Origin: an uncultured Chlamydiae bacterium
GTDB taxonomy: Bacteria; Chlamydiota; Chlamydiia; Chlamydiales; Rhabdochlamydiaceae
DNA length: 9,990 nt
NCBI GenBank assembly: GCA_903867585.1
Contig: CAIPRZ010000035.1
Span: 1 to 9,990, forward strand
Direction of reading: 5' to 3'
The position numbers and the translations under genes were made by a program. The notes under the pieces were generated by a model, which saw only the letters and a list, made by a program, of their open reading frames with translations, was not told the DNA's origin and searched no databases. Each line of letters opens with the position of its first letter. Position 1 is the first letter of the stretch. This document shows, in pieces, positions 1 through 7,280 of the stretch.

Positions 1-57
1 CTTCACTTCCATCTTGTCAAACAAACTCCCCCTCAATATCCTTGGTAAATAATTCCT

Positions 58-88
58 TTGACTAAAAACCAAAATTAGGAAATATGAA
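58..88 (+). promoter_or_regulatory. Weak candidate promoter for the autotransporter gene
   Basis: A TTGACT box (58-63) matches the sigma-70 -35 consensus at 5 of 6 bases. The possible -10 boxes downstream are poor: AATATG at 81-86 (17-bp spacer) or TATGAA at 83-88 (19-bp spacer). A start near position 93 would leave a very short leader that still contains the Shine-Dalgarno sequence AGGGAGA (97-103), which lies 5 nt before the ATG. The ribosome site is convincing; the promoter is only a guess from base matches. Confidence 0.25.
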
Positions 89-108
89 ATTTAAAAAGGG
101 AGATTTTT

Positions 109-2112
109 ATGTCATTTTGGGGAAGATCTATTTTTGTTACCTCGATGGCTGCGTTAAGCTTAGTAAGCCATGTAGAAGCCAACACACCAAATCGTTATAA
201 GCTTAAAAAACAAAAACAGTTATTAAAACAACAAAATAAATCTAAAAATCCAGTAATTATTCCTGAAGTCGTTAAAAGTCCGATGACGGTTATTCATAAC
301 AATCAATTCATTGATTCTAATATTATAAAAACCTGTGATCATTTGACATTAAAAGGAATTAAATCGAGCCAATTTTTAGCGAAAAAAAATGCTGGAATAC
401 AAGATATTAGCCTTGAAAGTGGTTCTTTAAAATTTGTTGTAAACTCTTCATCTTATAAAGTTAATATCAATAATGATTCTGACTTAGTTTTAGATGTTCC
501 TTTAGAAGTTAATTTTTTAGGATCTATTGAAGGTCATGGTAATATTACTAAAACCAATCACGGTAGATTTGTCAGCGTAAAACCTCTTTCTTGTAATTCT
601 TTAAATATAGAAAAAGGGGATCTTGTTTCTGTAAATGGGATCGATGCCCTTGATATTAATGTGGCTCAACGAGCCTCTTTGACTCATAAAGGTTCCTCTA
701 TTTCAGGGGATGTTAAGGTTCAAGGAAGCTTATTTTTAAGAAGTGATACTGCAAGTAAAGCTGAAGTTGATGGCTCTATATCATTTGGTAAAAAAGCTGT
801 TTTAGATATAAGAACCTTCAATAATTCATCAGATTGTTTGTCTACAACTCAAGCTGTAACACTTGATCAATCTATTTTAGCGATTCACCCTGCATACGCC
901 ATAAGCCAAGAAGCTCCTATTATTGAAGCCTCTTCTATTACAGGAGATTTTAAGCAAATTATAAGCCCTATTGGCTATAAAATGAGTGTGATAGAAAACA
1001 ACGGGCAATTAATTTTAAAGCAAGAGGTTCTACCTCTAGCCTCCCTTGCTAAGGGGCGTAATGCTAAAAATGCAGCCAGTGCCTTGGATCAATTAAGAAT
1101 AAAATCACCTGTTGGTTCAAAAGAATTTAATAGTGTTACTCATGTTCATAATTTGTATTCACAAAAAGAGCTAAGTCAAGCACTAGAATCTGTAAGTCCT
1201 GGAGGGTTTAAAGCTGGGCAAATGGCTGTTGAACAAACCATGTTCCTTGTAAATGATAAGCTTATAACCGATCTCATTTACCAGCCCAACCATCAAGAAA
1301 AATTCTGGATAGAGGGTATTTATGAAGCCGCCGGTCAAAAAGATACCTATAACAGCTATTATGGATATAACGACACGACATGGGGCGCCATTATTGGCTA
1401 CCACAGAGGTTTAAAAAGCGATGTGTTTATTCAACTAGCAGGCGCTTGGACTTATAACAGCGTAAGTATAAATCATAATTACGGTACTGCTAAAGTGCAG
1501 TCAGCTTATATTGATGTGCTTCTTGCAAAAACTATTAATTGGTTTACCATAATAGGTGATGTTATAGCCAATTATAGCTTCTATGATACAGCAAGAAATG
1601 TGGCTACAACTCCTTATCAAGCTTATTCAAAACATCATCTTGTAGGAGTTAAGGAGTCTTTGGAATTTAATGCGCGTGCAGATGTGGGATCAAATAACTT
1701 TATTGAGCCCTTTGACCGGGTCAGTTACCGTTGGGGACGTGAATCTCAATTCACAGAACATGGAGCTAATGACTATAACCTGCATGTTGATGCTTCTTAT
1801 TATAAAACTTTGCGTAATGAAATCGGGGCCCGTTTTGGTCGTCAAATCAATCCTAACGTCCTTTTTGCTTTAAAAGCTGGCTATATTCATGACAAGCGGT
1901 GGAATAATAACGAGTACACCTACAATTTTGTTAATGATCCAACTACTATCGAAACAGCTTACGGTATTGGAGCTAATTGGAACTATTTTAGCTCGCAAGT
2001 GTTATTTCAGGGAGATTATGAACGTTACGGCTGGAAAATCCAGTATGATGGACTCTGGAATAAATATTTGCTCGATAATAGCGCTTCGGTTCAATTAACG
2101 TATAAATGGTAG
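109..2112 (+). CDS. Autotransporter (type V secretion) outer-membrane protein, non-Pmp type
   Basis: This 667-residue protein is predicted to be exported to the periplasm and to insert in the outer membrane, presenting its N-terminal part at the surface. Residues 1-24 form a signal peptide with likely cleavage after Val-Glu-Ala. Residues 30-48 are strikingly rich in Lys and Gln. Residues about 60-310 are short polar repeats of beta-strand character, as in a beta-helical passenger. A helical linker follows (about 352-392, containing SVSPGGFKAG), then a barrel of alternating aromatic strands (about 395-667) ending in LTYKW, the terminal aromatic residue expected for BAM recognition. This fits the autotransporter beta-domain family (PF03797-like). 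I saw none of the GGA(I/L/V) or FxxN repeats of chlamydial Pmp proteins, so it is not a typical Pmp. The passenger has three cysteines (76, 162, 243), which could form disulfides. The start is supported by AGGGAGA 5 nt upstream. Ligand or adhesion role is unknown. The barrel call is firm; the family name is inferred. Confidence 0.85.
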   Translation: MSFWGRSIFVTSMAALSLVSHVEANTPNRYKLKKQKQLLKQQNKSKNPVIIPEVVKSPMTVIHNNQFIDSNIIKTCDHLTLKGIKSSQFLAKKNAGIQDISLESGSLKFVVNSSSYKVNINNDSDLVLDVPLEVNFLGSIEGHGNITKTNHGRFVSVKPLSCNSLNIEKGDLVSVNGIDALDINVAQRASLTHKGSSISGDVKVQGSLFLRSDTASKAEVDGSISFGKKAVLDIRTFNNSSDCLSTTQAVTLDQSILAIHPAYAISQEAPIIEASSITGDFKQIISPIGYKMSVIENNGQLILKQEVLPLASLAKGRNAKNAASALDQLRIKSPVGSKEFNSVTHVHNLYSQKELSQALESVSPGGFKAGQMAVEQTMFLVNDKLITDLIYQPNHQEKFWIEGIYEAAGQKDTYNSYYGYNDTTWGAIIGYHRGLKSDVFIQLAGAWTYNSVSINHNYGTAKVQSAYIDVLLAKTINWFTIIGDVIANYSFYDTARNVATTPYQAYSKHHLVGVKESLEFNARADVGSNNFIEPFDRVSYRWGRESQFTEHGANDYNLHVDASYYKTLRNEIGARFGRQINPNVLFALKAGYIHDKRWNNNEYTYNFVNDPTTIETAYGIGANWNYFSSQVLFQGDYERYGWKIQYDGLWNKYLLDNSASVQLTYKW

Positions 2113-2131
2113 TTAATAGAATAAAAAAATA

Positions 2132-2214
2132 TGCCGATGACAGGACTTGAACCTGCACCCTACAAGTAGAAGCAGATTTTGAGTCTGCCGCGTCTACCAT
2201 TCCACCACATCGGC
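2132..2214 (-). tRNA. tRNA-Leu (anticodon CAA)
   Basis: Read on the minus strand, this 83-nt sequence folds as a class II tRNA. The acceptor stem GCCGATG/CATCGGC pairs perfectly over 7 bp with discriminator A. The anticodon stem is GCAGA/TCTGC with loop CTCAAAA, giving anticodon CAA, which reads UUG leucine codons. There is a long variable arm typical of tRNA-Leu and a T-arm with loop TTCAAGT. The 3' CCA is not encoded, so it must be added by CCA-adding nucleotidyltransferase. A T6 tract lies just downstream (2124-2129 complement). The gene lies tail to tail with the autotransporter gene, 19 bp apart. Confidence 0.96.
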
Positions 2215-2229
2215 ATAAGATGTTTTTCT

Positions 2230-2259
2230 ATTATCGTCAAAGTCTAGAACTAAAATCAA
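2230..2259 (-). promoter_or_regulatory. Promoter of the tRNA-Leu gene
   Basis: On the minus strand TTGATT (2254-2259) and GATAAT (2230-2235) are separated by 18 bp. This places a transcription start about 9 nt before the tRNA 5' end at 2214. The position fits a dedicated tRNA promoter, although the -35 overlaps nothing but the 3' spacer of mnmA and read-through from mnmA is also possible. Box matches are 4/6 and 5/6 to the sigma-70 consensus. Confidence 0.5.
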
Positions 2260-2265
2260 GGCTTA

Positions 2266-3318
2266 CTAAAATCTTTTGACAATAGTACCCCCGCCAAGGC
2301 AAACAGTGCCGTCATATAGGACACACGATTGGCCCATGGTGATAGCTTTTTGGGGATTATCAAATTTTAAGGTGAAACAAGTTTCACTGATCTCTATAAG
2401 CTCACAGCTTTGATCTTCTTGGCGATAGCGGATTTTAGCTGTTAGTTTTTTTGGTAAATCTTTTATATCAACAAGAAGATTAAGATCATGGGCTGTAAGA
2501 CAAGAGTGGTAAAGGCCAGGATGATCTTCTCCTTGAGCCACAAATAAAGTATTTGTTTCCATATCTTTATCCACTACAAACCAGGCCTCTCCCTCGCCAC
2601 CAATGCCAAGCCCTTTTCTTTGACCTAGAGTGTAAAAAGCAGCGCCCTGATGCTGTCCTACTCTTTTTTTGGTGTTAATGCAGACCATAGCCCCTTTTTG
2701 ATAGCCTAAGTAGCCGGCGGTAAATTCTTTAAAATCCCTTTTTCCAATAAAACAGATGCCGGTAGAGTCTTTTTTAGTAGCTGTTGATAGCTTGAGTTCT
2801 TTAGCTAGTGTTCTTACCGCTGTTTTTTCCATGTGGCCTATTGGGAAAAGAACCTCTTTAAATACGCTTTTATCAACCTGATGGAGGAAATAACTTTGGT
2901 CTTTTAATGGATCTGCTCCCTTAATCAAAGTCCCTAAAGAGCCTACTTGGGCATAGTGACCAGTAGCAATAAAATCAGCACCAAGGGTTTTAGCATAGTG
3001 GTAAAAGACATCGAATTTGATGTACTTATTGCACAAAATATCGGGATTGGGAGTAAGCCCTTTTTTTAAATCTTCTAAAAAAGATTTAAACACTAAATCT
3101 TTATACTCACTGGCAAAATTAATGCTATGGCAGGGGATATCAAGCTCTTCAGCAACTCGTAGGACATCTTCAAAGTCAGCTGTTTGTGGACAGGAGGGAT
3201 CATCATCCCAGTTTTTCATAAAAAGACCGGTAACTTCATAGCCTTGAGATTTTAAAAGGTAGGCAGCCACGGAGGAATCAACACCGCCTGACATTCCAAG
3301 TACAACTTTGTTTTTCAT
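2266..3318 (-). CDS. mnmA: tRNA-specific 2-thiouridylase MnmA
   Basis: MnmA thiolates U34 of tRNA-Lys, tRNA-Glu and tRNA-Gln using ATP and a persulfide relayed from cysteine desulfurase; it acts in the cytoplasm. The 350-residue product is close to the usual 355-370. The N-terminal PP-loop ATP-binding motif GMSGGVDSS is at residues 8-16. The catalytic cysteine is C96 in NPDILCN, and the persulfide-carrying cysteine is C189 in TGICFIG. Residues 225-240 and the C-terminal beta-barrel region (about 280-350) follow the family pattern. All key residues are intact. Translation begins MKNKVVLG, directly at the PP-loop, so this start is safe. The only Shine-Dalgarno-like sequence, AGAGG, sits 1 nt from the ATG, and a predicted extended -10 box suggests a leaderless transcript. 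It lies 86 bp downstream of the porin gene behind a terminator. The adjacent tRNA-Leu is not a known MnmA substrate, so their proximity is probably coincidental. Confidence 0.97.
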   Translation of the reverse strand: MKNKVVLGMSGGVDSSVAAYLLKSQGYEVTGLFMKNWDDDPSCPQTADFEDVLRVAEELDIPCHSINFASEYKDLVFKSFLEDLKKGLTPNPDILCNKYIKFDVFYHYAKTLGADFIATGHYAQVGSLGTLIKGADPLKDQSYFLHQVDKSVFKEVLFPIGHMEKTAVRTLAKELKLSTATKKDSTGICFIGKRDFKEFTAGYLGYQKGAMVCINTKKRVGQHQGAAFYTLGQRKGLGIGGEGEAWFVVDKDMETNTLFVAQGEDHPGLYHSCLTAHDLNLLVDIKDLPKKLTAKIRYRQEDQSCELIEISETCFTLKFDNPQKAITMGQSCVLYDGTVCLGGGTIVKRF

Positions 3319-3324
3319 GCCTCT

Positions 3325-3333
3325 ATATTAGCA
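3325..3333 (-). promoter_or_regulatory. Extended -10 promoter of mnmA
   Basis: On the minus strand the sequence TGCTAATAT is an extended -10 element (TGn followed by TAATAT, 3325-3330). No recognisable -35 is present: the upstream DNA is the T7-A-T7 tract of the preceding terminator. With a 6-nt discriminator the transcript would start at or within a few bases of the mnmA ATG (3318), implying a leaderless or near-leaderless mRNA. This is inferred from motif spacing alone. Confidence 0.45.
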
Positions 3334-3334
3334 C

Positions 3335-3378
3335 AAAAAAATAAAAAAATCCCTGACCTCTAAAAAAAAGTCAGGGAT
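3335..3378 (-). terminator. Intrinsic terminator of the MOMP-like gene
   Basis: A perfect 9-bp stem is formed by ATCCCTGAC (3349-3357) and GTCAGGGAT (3370-3378) with a 12-nt loop. Read on the minus strand, it is followed at once by two runs of seven T separated by one A (complement of 3335-3349). It begins 26 nt after the porin stop codon. No T tract follows in the plus direction, so it acts one way and separates the porin gene from mnmA. Confidence 0.88.
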
Positions 3379-3404
3379 CTATCAATTTAAAAATTTAATT
3401 TAAA

Positions 3405-4499
3405 TTAGAAGGAGAAGGTCAGGCTAAGATCCACACCTTGTAGTGAGACATCAAAGGCTGAGGGCCCGAAGCCTACAAGCTGGCGGCTAGCTTTATTATA
3501 ATACTGCTCTTCATAGGTTAACTGCATTCCGAAATTATAGGATTCATCATAGAAGTTAGTATCATAAGCCACCCCTATACAAAATCCAAGATAAGGGGAA
3601 ACAGAATAAGTTTTAACGCTTTGATTTGTTACTTCCCAACTAATATCAGTTTCAGGTTGAGGAACAGTTTGGTCTGTATTTTGATTACTTGAGGTCTGAT
3701 TGCGAGCGTATAATAAAGCTACATCCACACCACCGACAAAACTAAAGTTTCTTCCAAAATAAAACTTAGAAAGTAGATCAAATTTAGGACCCACAGCTAG
3801 ATAGTTATCCTGAACGGCATTGGATGGAGGTGGAGTTGTAGAGGCTAGAGGATTTGGCCAGGTAATATCGCGTTGTTGATAAAACCAGGTTGTTTTAACT
3901 CCAAAGGCAGGGAGAAGACTGAGGTATTTACTAATAAAGAAGTCTTTACCAAGAGTCCAGTCTAAATTATAAAAAACAACTGTCCAATAATCAGAAGCTG
4001 GTCCACTTGTCAGAGTATTTGTAGGAGATAAAAAGGCAAGGTCATTGGAGGAATAAGCAGATGGGAGCAAATACCCAGAGCTTGTGGCGCTTTTTTTAGT
4101 TTTGAGGTAGGTGAATTCAAACCCTGATTGCCAAAAATCGTGTTCTGCATAATATCCAAGACCAACTTTAAATCCCCAATTCCAATTGAAATTGGTGTTA
4201 TAAAGAGAGGGATTAAAACTTGTAGTTGTGGCACTAGGGTAGCTATTTGCGTAGCAGTTATTGTCTTCATAGAGTTTATAGATAACAGCATCAGCTGATA
4301 CATAAAAACCGTAGCCATCGATATTAGGACTGCCGTCTGCAAGATTTGGTCCGAAGGTTCCGCGAGCATTTTTTGTAGAAGTTTCACGTAGTTGAGATTC
4401 TAATTTAGATAATCTCATTTCAACATCAGCTTGTACAAATAAAGGAGCTGACAGGGTCAATAAACCAAGAGAGAGGGAAAAGTGTTTTTTAATATTCAT
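3405..4499 (-). CDS. MOMP-like / Legionella-type pore-forming outer-membrane protein
   Basis: The 364-residue product has an N-terminal signal peptide (MNIKKHFSLSLGLL..., cleavage after VQA at 24). A short amphipathic coiled-coil-like segment follows (about 25-42, VEMRLSKLESQL), then a beta-barrel-like body of alternating aromatic strands ending in LTFSF with terminal Phe. The arrangement, with DGYGFYVSADAVIYK at about 61-75, resembles the MOMP-like pore proteins expanded in Simkania, Waddlia and Rhabdochlamydia and the Legionella MOMP family. Its likely role is a general porin; substrate is unknown. Only two cysteines remain in the mature part (82 and 307), unlike the cysteine-rich MOMP of Chlamydiaceae. 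An upstream ATG at 4505 adds two residues (ML), but the AGGAA at 4506-4510 touches that ATG and is 6 nt from the ATG at 4499, so 4499 is preferred. It has its own terminator and a predicted promoter, so it looks monocistronic. Family assignment comes from remembered similarity. Confidence 0.8.
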   Translation of the reverse strand: MNIKKHFSLSLGLLTLSAPLFVQADVEMRLSKLESQLRETSTKNARGTFGPNLADGSPNIDGYGFYVSADAVIYKLYEDNNCYANSYPSATTTSFNPSLYNTNFNWNWGFKVGLGYYAEHDFWQSGFEFTYLKTKKSATSSGYLLPSAYSSNDLAFLSPTNTLTSGPASDYWTVVFYNLDWTLGKDFFISKYLSLLPAFGVKTTWFYQQRDITWPNPLASTTPPPSNAVQDNYLAVGPKFDLLSKFYFGRNFSFVGGVDVALLYARNQTSSNQNTDQTVPQPETDISWEVTNQSVKTYSVSPYLGFCIGVAYDTNFYDESYNFGMQLTYEEQYYNKASRQLVGFGPSAFDVSLQGVDLSLTFSF

Positions 4500-4505
4500 A
4501 AGCAT

Positions 4506-4510
4506 TTCCT
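4506..4510 (-). promoter_or_regulatory. Ribosome binding site deciding the porin start
   Basis: AGGAA on the minus strand abuts the ATG at 4505 (no spacer) but is 6 nt from the in-frame ATG at 4499. The second spacing is functional and the first is not, which favours initiation at 4499. Confidence 0.65.
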
Positions 4511-4599
4511 AAATTCATTCATATCGATGATCTTTTTAACAAAAGACCTGCGATGGGTTAATGTAATCAGATTTTAGTAAAAACCAATCTGTTAGGCTG

Positions 4600-4628
4600 T
4601 TTATATTGAATATTTAAATTTATGGGAA
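4600..4628 (-). promoter_or_regulatory. Candidate promoter of the MOMP-like gene
   Basis: On the minus strand TTCCCA (4623-4628, 4/6 to the -35 consensus) and TATAAA (4600-4605, 5/6 to the -10) are 17 bp apart. Transcription would begin near 4593, giving a leader of about 95 nt. A second weaker pair, TTGGTT with TACATT at 16 bp, lies closer to the gene. The 139-bp spacer between the clpC terminator and this gene contains no other recognisable feature. Confidence 0.4.
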
Positions 4629-4641
4629 GAGATTAAAAGAC

Positions 4642-4676
4642 AAAAAAAAAGCCCTCAAAAAATGAGGGCTTTTTTT
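4642..4676 (-). terminator. Intrinsic terminator of clpC (potentially bidirectional)
   Basis: AGCCCTCA (4650-4657) and TGAGGGCT (4663-4670) form a perfect 8-bp GC-rich stem with loop AAAAA. Nine A on the left (4642-4650) become a T9 tract on the minus strand, and T6 follows on the right (4671-4676). The stem starts 18 nt after the clpC stop codon, so its clear job is to end clpC transcription. It would also work in the plus direction, although no plus-strand gene ends here. Confidence 0.93.
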
Positions 4677-4688
4677 CTTAAAGTAGAT

Positions 4689-7187
4689 TTAAGCCAGCGG
4701 TGCTTCAACCTCTTCAGAAACAGCTTCATTAAATATAAGCTGTCCTTCGTGTTCTGTTACGCTAAATTGGAGCGGTTTGCCTTGGCTTTTGAGAAGTTTT
4801 TCAGAGAGGGGATCTTCTAAATACTGCTCAATCACGCGGCGTATCGGTCTTGCTCCCATTTCAGGAACATACCCTTTTGAAGCCAAGAAGGCTTTAGCTT
4901 TTTCATCAAGGGTGATGAGGGTTTGCTTACGAGCTAACCGTTTTTGAAGTTTTGCTACTTCTAAATCGATAACAAAATGGAGCTCTTTCACATCAAGTGG
5001 TCTAAATACAACCAGACCATCTAAACGATTTAAAAGCTCAGGCTTTAAGCTCTTTTTAGTTGCAGATTCCATCTTTTCTTGTAAGACTTTGAAATCAATT
5101 AAAGGCTCTTTAGCCCCAAATCCAACCTCAGAAGATTTACGGATAAGATCAGCGCCAAGGTTAGAGGTTAAAATCACAATTGTGTTTTTAAAATCGATTT
5201 TTCTTCCAACAGAATCGGTTAATCTTCCCTCTTCAAGAATTTGGAGAAGAAGATTCATCACATCAGGATGGGCTTTTTCAATTTCATCAAATAAAACCAC
5301 ACAATAAGGTCTTCTTCTTACTTGCTCTGTCAGTTGTCCCCCTTCATCATGACCCACATAGCCCGGAGGCGATCCTGTCATTCTAGAAACAGCAAATTTT
5401 TCCATATACTCAGACATATCCACTTGGATGAGGGCATCTTCCCCACCAAACATGTGGATGGCTAGTTGTTTAGCAAGTAGAGTTTTACCAACTCCTGTTG
5501 GTCCTAAGAATAGGAAAGAACCAATTGGGCGATTAGGATCTTTAATATCAGCTTTTGAGCGTCTAATCGCTCTACAAACAGTGGAAACAGCATTGTCTTG
5601 TCCAATGATGGAACCTTTAAGTTCATCTTCCATTTTAAGGACTTTATGAACATCGCCTTCAGTAAGACGGGTAGCAGGAACCCCGGTTTGTTTAGAAACA
5701 ATTTGCGCTACATCCTCTTCATCAACGATCACCTGCATCTTTTCTTTAGAAGTTTCCCAATCTTTACGAAGATTTTCTAGCTTCTCGCGCAGTTTCTTTT
5801 CATTATCCCGAAGTTTAGCAGCATTTTCATAATCTTGACGTCCAATGGCTTCTTCTTTGGCTTGACGGATCTTTTCAATATCCTCTTCAAAGCGGGTAAT
5901 ATCTTCAGGTTGTTGCATCATGGCAATACGAGCTTTAGCACCAGCTTCATCTAAAAGATCGATCGCCTTATCTGGAAGGAATCTTCCAGTGATGTAACGA
6001 TCAGATAGATAAACGGCGTTTTTAATAGCAGCATCGGTGTAAATACATTTGTGGTGCTCTTGATATTTGAGTTTGAGACCAGAAAGAATTTGAATCGCCT
6101 CTTCAGTCCCAGGAGGGGCCACTTGAATTTTTTGGAAACGTCTTTCTAAAGCGGCATCTTTTTCAATGTGTTTACGGTATTCATCAAGTGTGGTTGCTCC
6201 AATACACTGGATTTCTCCACGAGATAAAGCAGGCTTTAATATATTAGATGCATCAATGGCACCTTCAGCCGCTCCAGCCCCAACTAGAGTATGGATCTCA
6301 TCGATAAATAGGAGAATGTTACCATTTTTCTTAACCTCATCCATCACAGCTTTGATACGCTCTTCAAACTGACCACGGTATTTAGTACCTGCAATCATCA
6401 GAGTTAGATCAAGGGAGATTAGTCTTTTTTTAGCTAAATGATCAGGTACTTCTCCTTTAATAATCGCATGAGCTAGCCCTTCTACAATCGCTGTTTTTCC
6501 AACGCCTGCTTCGCCGATGAGAACAGGGTTGTTTTTACGGCGGCGACAAAGGATTAAGATAAGTCTTTCAACCTCATCTTTTCGACCGATAACAGGATCG
6601 AGTTTTCCTTCTTTACAAAGTTCTGTTAAATCTTGTCCGTAAGCTTTTAAAGCTGGTGTCTTATCTAAGGCTGTTGGTTTTTCCATAGCAGGTTTTGCGC
6701 TTCCTGCTTGGTTAGGAGGGGTTGAGCCAATCGGAGGAAGTTGGAGATTGAAGGTTTCAAGCTCTTTGAGAATTTCTTTACGAATCTCTTTAAGACTAAT
6801 ATGGAGGTTTTCAAGAACTTGAACAGCAACCCCGTCGGTTTGACGAAGAAGAGCTAATAAAAGGTGTTCTGTTCCTACATAATTGTGATTAAGAGCAAGA
6901 GCCTCTTCATTAGCAGATTCAAATACTTTTTTTACTTTAGAGGTGAGTGTAGGGTCGCCATAAACTTGAATTTCAGGACCAAAGCCTACTACTTTTTCAA
7001 TTTCAGCACGGATAATGTCATAATCAAGATTAAAGGTTTTAAGGACGTTTACTGCGATCCCTTGGCCAAGTTTCAAAAGACCTAAAAGCACGTGTTCTGT
7101 GCCTAAATAATTATGATTAAGTCTTTGAGCTTCTTTCTTAGCTAGCTTGATAACTTGTTTCGCTCTATTAGTAAATTTGTCAAACAT
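4689..7187 (-). CDS. clpC: ATP-dependent Clp protease ATP-binding subunit ClpC
   Basis: ClpC is a cytosolic Hsp100 unfoldase that forms hexamers and feeds proteins to ClpP. The 832-residue product has the full architecture. Two N-domain repeats carry matching motifs, NHNYLGTEHVLLGLLK (24-39) and NHNYVGTEHLLLALLR (100-115). A Pro/Ala linker spans about 150-180. AAA1 has Walker A GEAGVGKT (225-232), pore loop KYRG (269-272), Walker B LLFIDE (292-297) and arginine fingers at 349-350. A UVR-type middle segment (about 440-480, with DYENAAKLRD) is diagnostic of ClpC and not ClpB or ClpA. AAA2 has Walker A GPTGVGKT (562-569), pore loop GYVG (609-612), Walker B VVLFDE (630-635) and sensor-2 GAR (778-780). 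The ClpP-docking loop VGFG is at 688-691, so partnership with ClpP is expected; clpP itself is not in the window. MFDKFTNRAK is the canonical start, but its Shine-Dalgarno AAAGGA is only 1 nt from the ATG. No CIRCE-like operator was seen upstream. Confidence 0.98.
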   Translation of the reverse strand: MFDKFTNRAKQVIKLAKKEAQRLNHNYLGTEHVLLGLLKLGQGIAVNVLKTFNLDYDIIRAEIEKVVGFGPEIQVYGDPTLTSKVKKVFESANEEALALNHNYVGTEHLLLALLRQTDGVAVQVLENLHISLKEIRKEILKELETFNLQLPPIGSTPPNQAGSAKPAMEKPTALDKTPALKAYGQDLTELCKEGKLDPVIGRKDEVERLILILCRRRKNNPVLIGEAGVGKTAIVEGLAHAIIKGEVPDHLAKKRLISLDLTLMIAGTKYRGQFEERIKAVMDEVKKNGNILLFIDEIHTLVGAGAAEGAIDASNILKPALSRGEIQCIGATTLDEYRKHIEKDAALERRFQKIQVAPPGTEEAIQILSGLKLKYQEHHKCIYTDAAIKNAVYLSDRYITGRFLPDKAIDLLDEAGAKARIAMMQQPEDITRFEEDIEKIRQAKEEAIGRQDYENAAKLRDNEKKLREKLENLRKDWETSKEKMQVIVDEEDVAQIVSKQTGVPATRLTEGDVHKVLKMEDELKGSIIGQDNAVSTVCRAIRRSKADIKDPNRPIGSFLFLGPTGVGKTLLAKQLAIHMFGGEDALIQVDMSEYMEKFAVSRMTGSPPGYVGHDEGGQLTEQVRRRPYCVVLFDEIEKAHPDVMNLLLQILEEGRLTDSVGRKIDFKNTIVILTSNLGADLIRKSSEVGFGAKEPLIDFKVLQEKMESATKKSLKPELLNRLDGLVVFRPLDVKELHFVIDLEVAKLQKRLARKQTLITLDEKAKAFLASKGYVPEMGARPIRRVIEQYLEDPLSEKLLKSQGKPLQFSVTEHEGQLIFNEAVSEEVEAPLA

Positions 7188-7219
7188 ATCCTTTAACCAT
7201 GGTTGTATGTATATTGCAG

Positions 7220-7248
7220 ATCTTATTAATTACCTTTTTTTTTGGCAA
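7220..7248 (-). promoter_or_regulatory. Promoter of clpC
   Basis: On the minus strand TTGCCA (7243-7248, 5/6 to -35) and TAAGAT (7220-7225, 4/6 to -10) are exactly 17 bp apart; the spacer opens with a run of A. A start near 7213 gives a leader of about 26 nt. No heat-shock CIRCE repeat (TTAGCACTC-N9-GAGTGCTAA) is present. Confidence 0.55.
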
Positions 7249-7260
7249 TTATTCATAATT
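7247..7260. repeat. Inverted repeat between the divergent clpC and lipoate ligase promoters
   Basis: AATTAT-TC-ATAATT is a perfect 6-2-6 inverted repeat. It covers the edge of the clpC -35 (7243-7248) and the whole -35 of the plus-strand promoter (7252-7257). It could be an operator, but in DNA this AT-rich a repeat of this size may be chance. Confidence 0.35.
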
Positions 7261-7280
7261 TAAAATACGATTATTATAAT
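7252..7280 (+). promoter_or_regulatory. Promoter of the lipoate ligase gene
   Basis: A perfect -10 consensus TATAAT (7275-7280) is preceded 17 bp upstream by TTCATA (7252-7257, 4/6 to -35). Transcription would start near 7287, leaving about 20 nt of A/T-only leader with no Shine-Dalgarno sequence before the ATG at 7307. Confidence 0.6.

Noticed and set aside
1..57. Possible gene end on the plus strand or gene start on the minus strand (ATG at 12-10) at the left edge
   Set aside because: All three plus frames run open for only 15-21 codons before a stop. The minus-strand ATG has four codons in the window and a poorly placed purine run. Nothing can be decided from so little sequence.
109..2112. 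Polymorphic membrane protein (Pmp) identity for the autotransporter
   Set aside because: The passenger lacks the GGA(I/L/V) and FxxN repeats that define Pmps, even though the overall secretion type is the same.
2132..3318. Functional pairing of mnmA with the neighbouring tRNA gene
   Set aside because: MnmA acts on tRNA-Lys, tRNA-Glu and tRNA-Gln, and the tRNA here is Leu(CAA). The tRNA also has its own plausible promoter.
4010..4387. 125-codon minus-strand open frame inside the porin gene
   Set aside because: It overlaps the porin gene in another frame on the same strand. It has no recognisable domain, and the porin has a signal peptide and barrel pattern in its own frame.
4689..7187. ClpB disaggregase as an alternative identity
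   Set aside because: The short UVR-type middle segment and the VGFG ClpP-docking loop are ClpC features. ClpB has a long coiled-coil middle domain and no docking loop.
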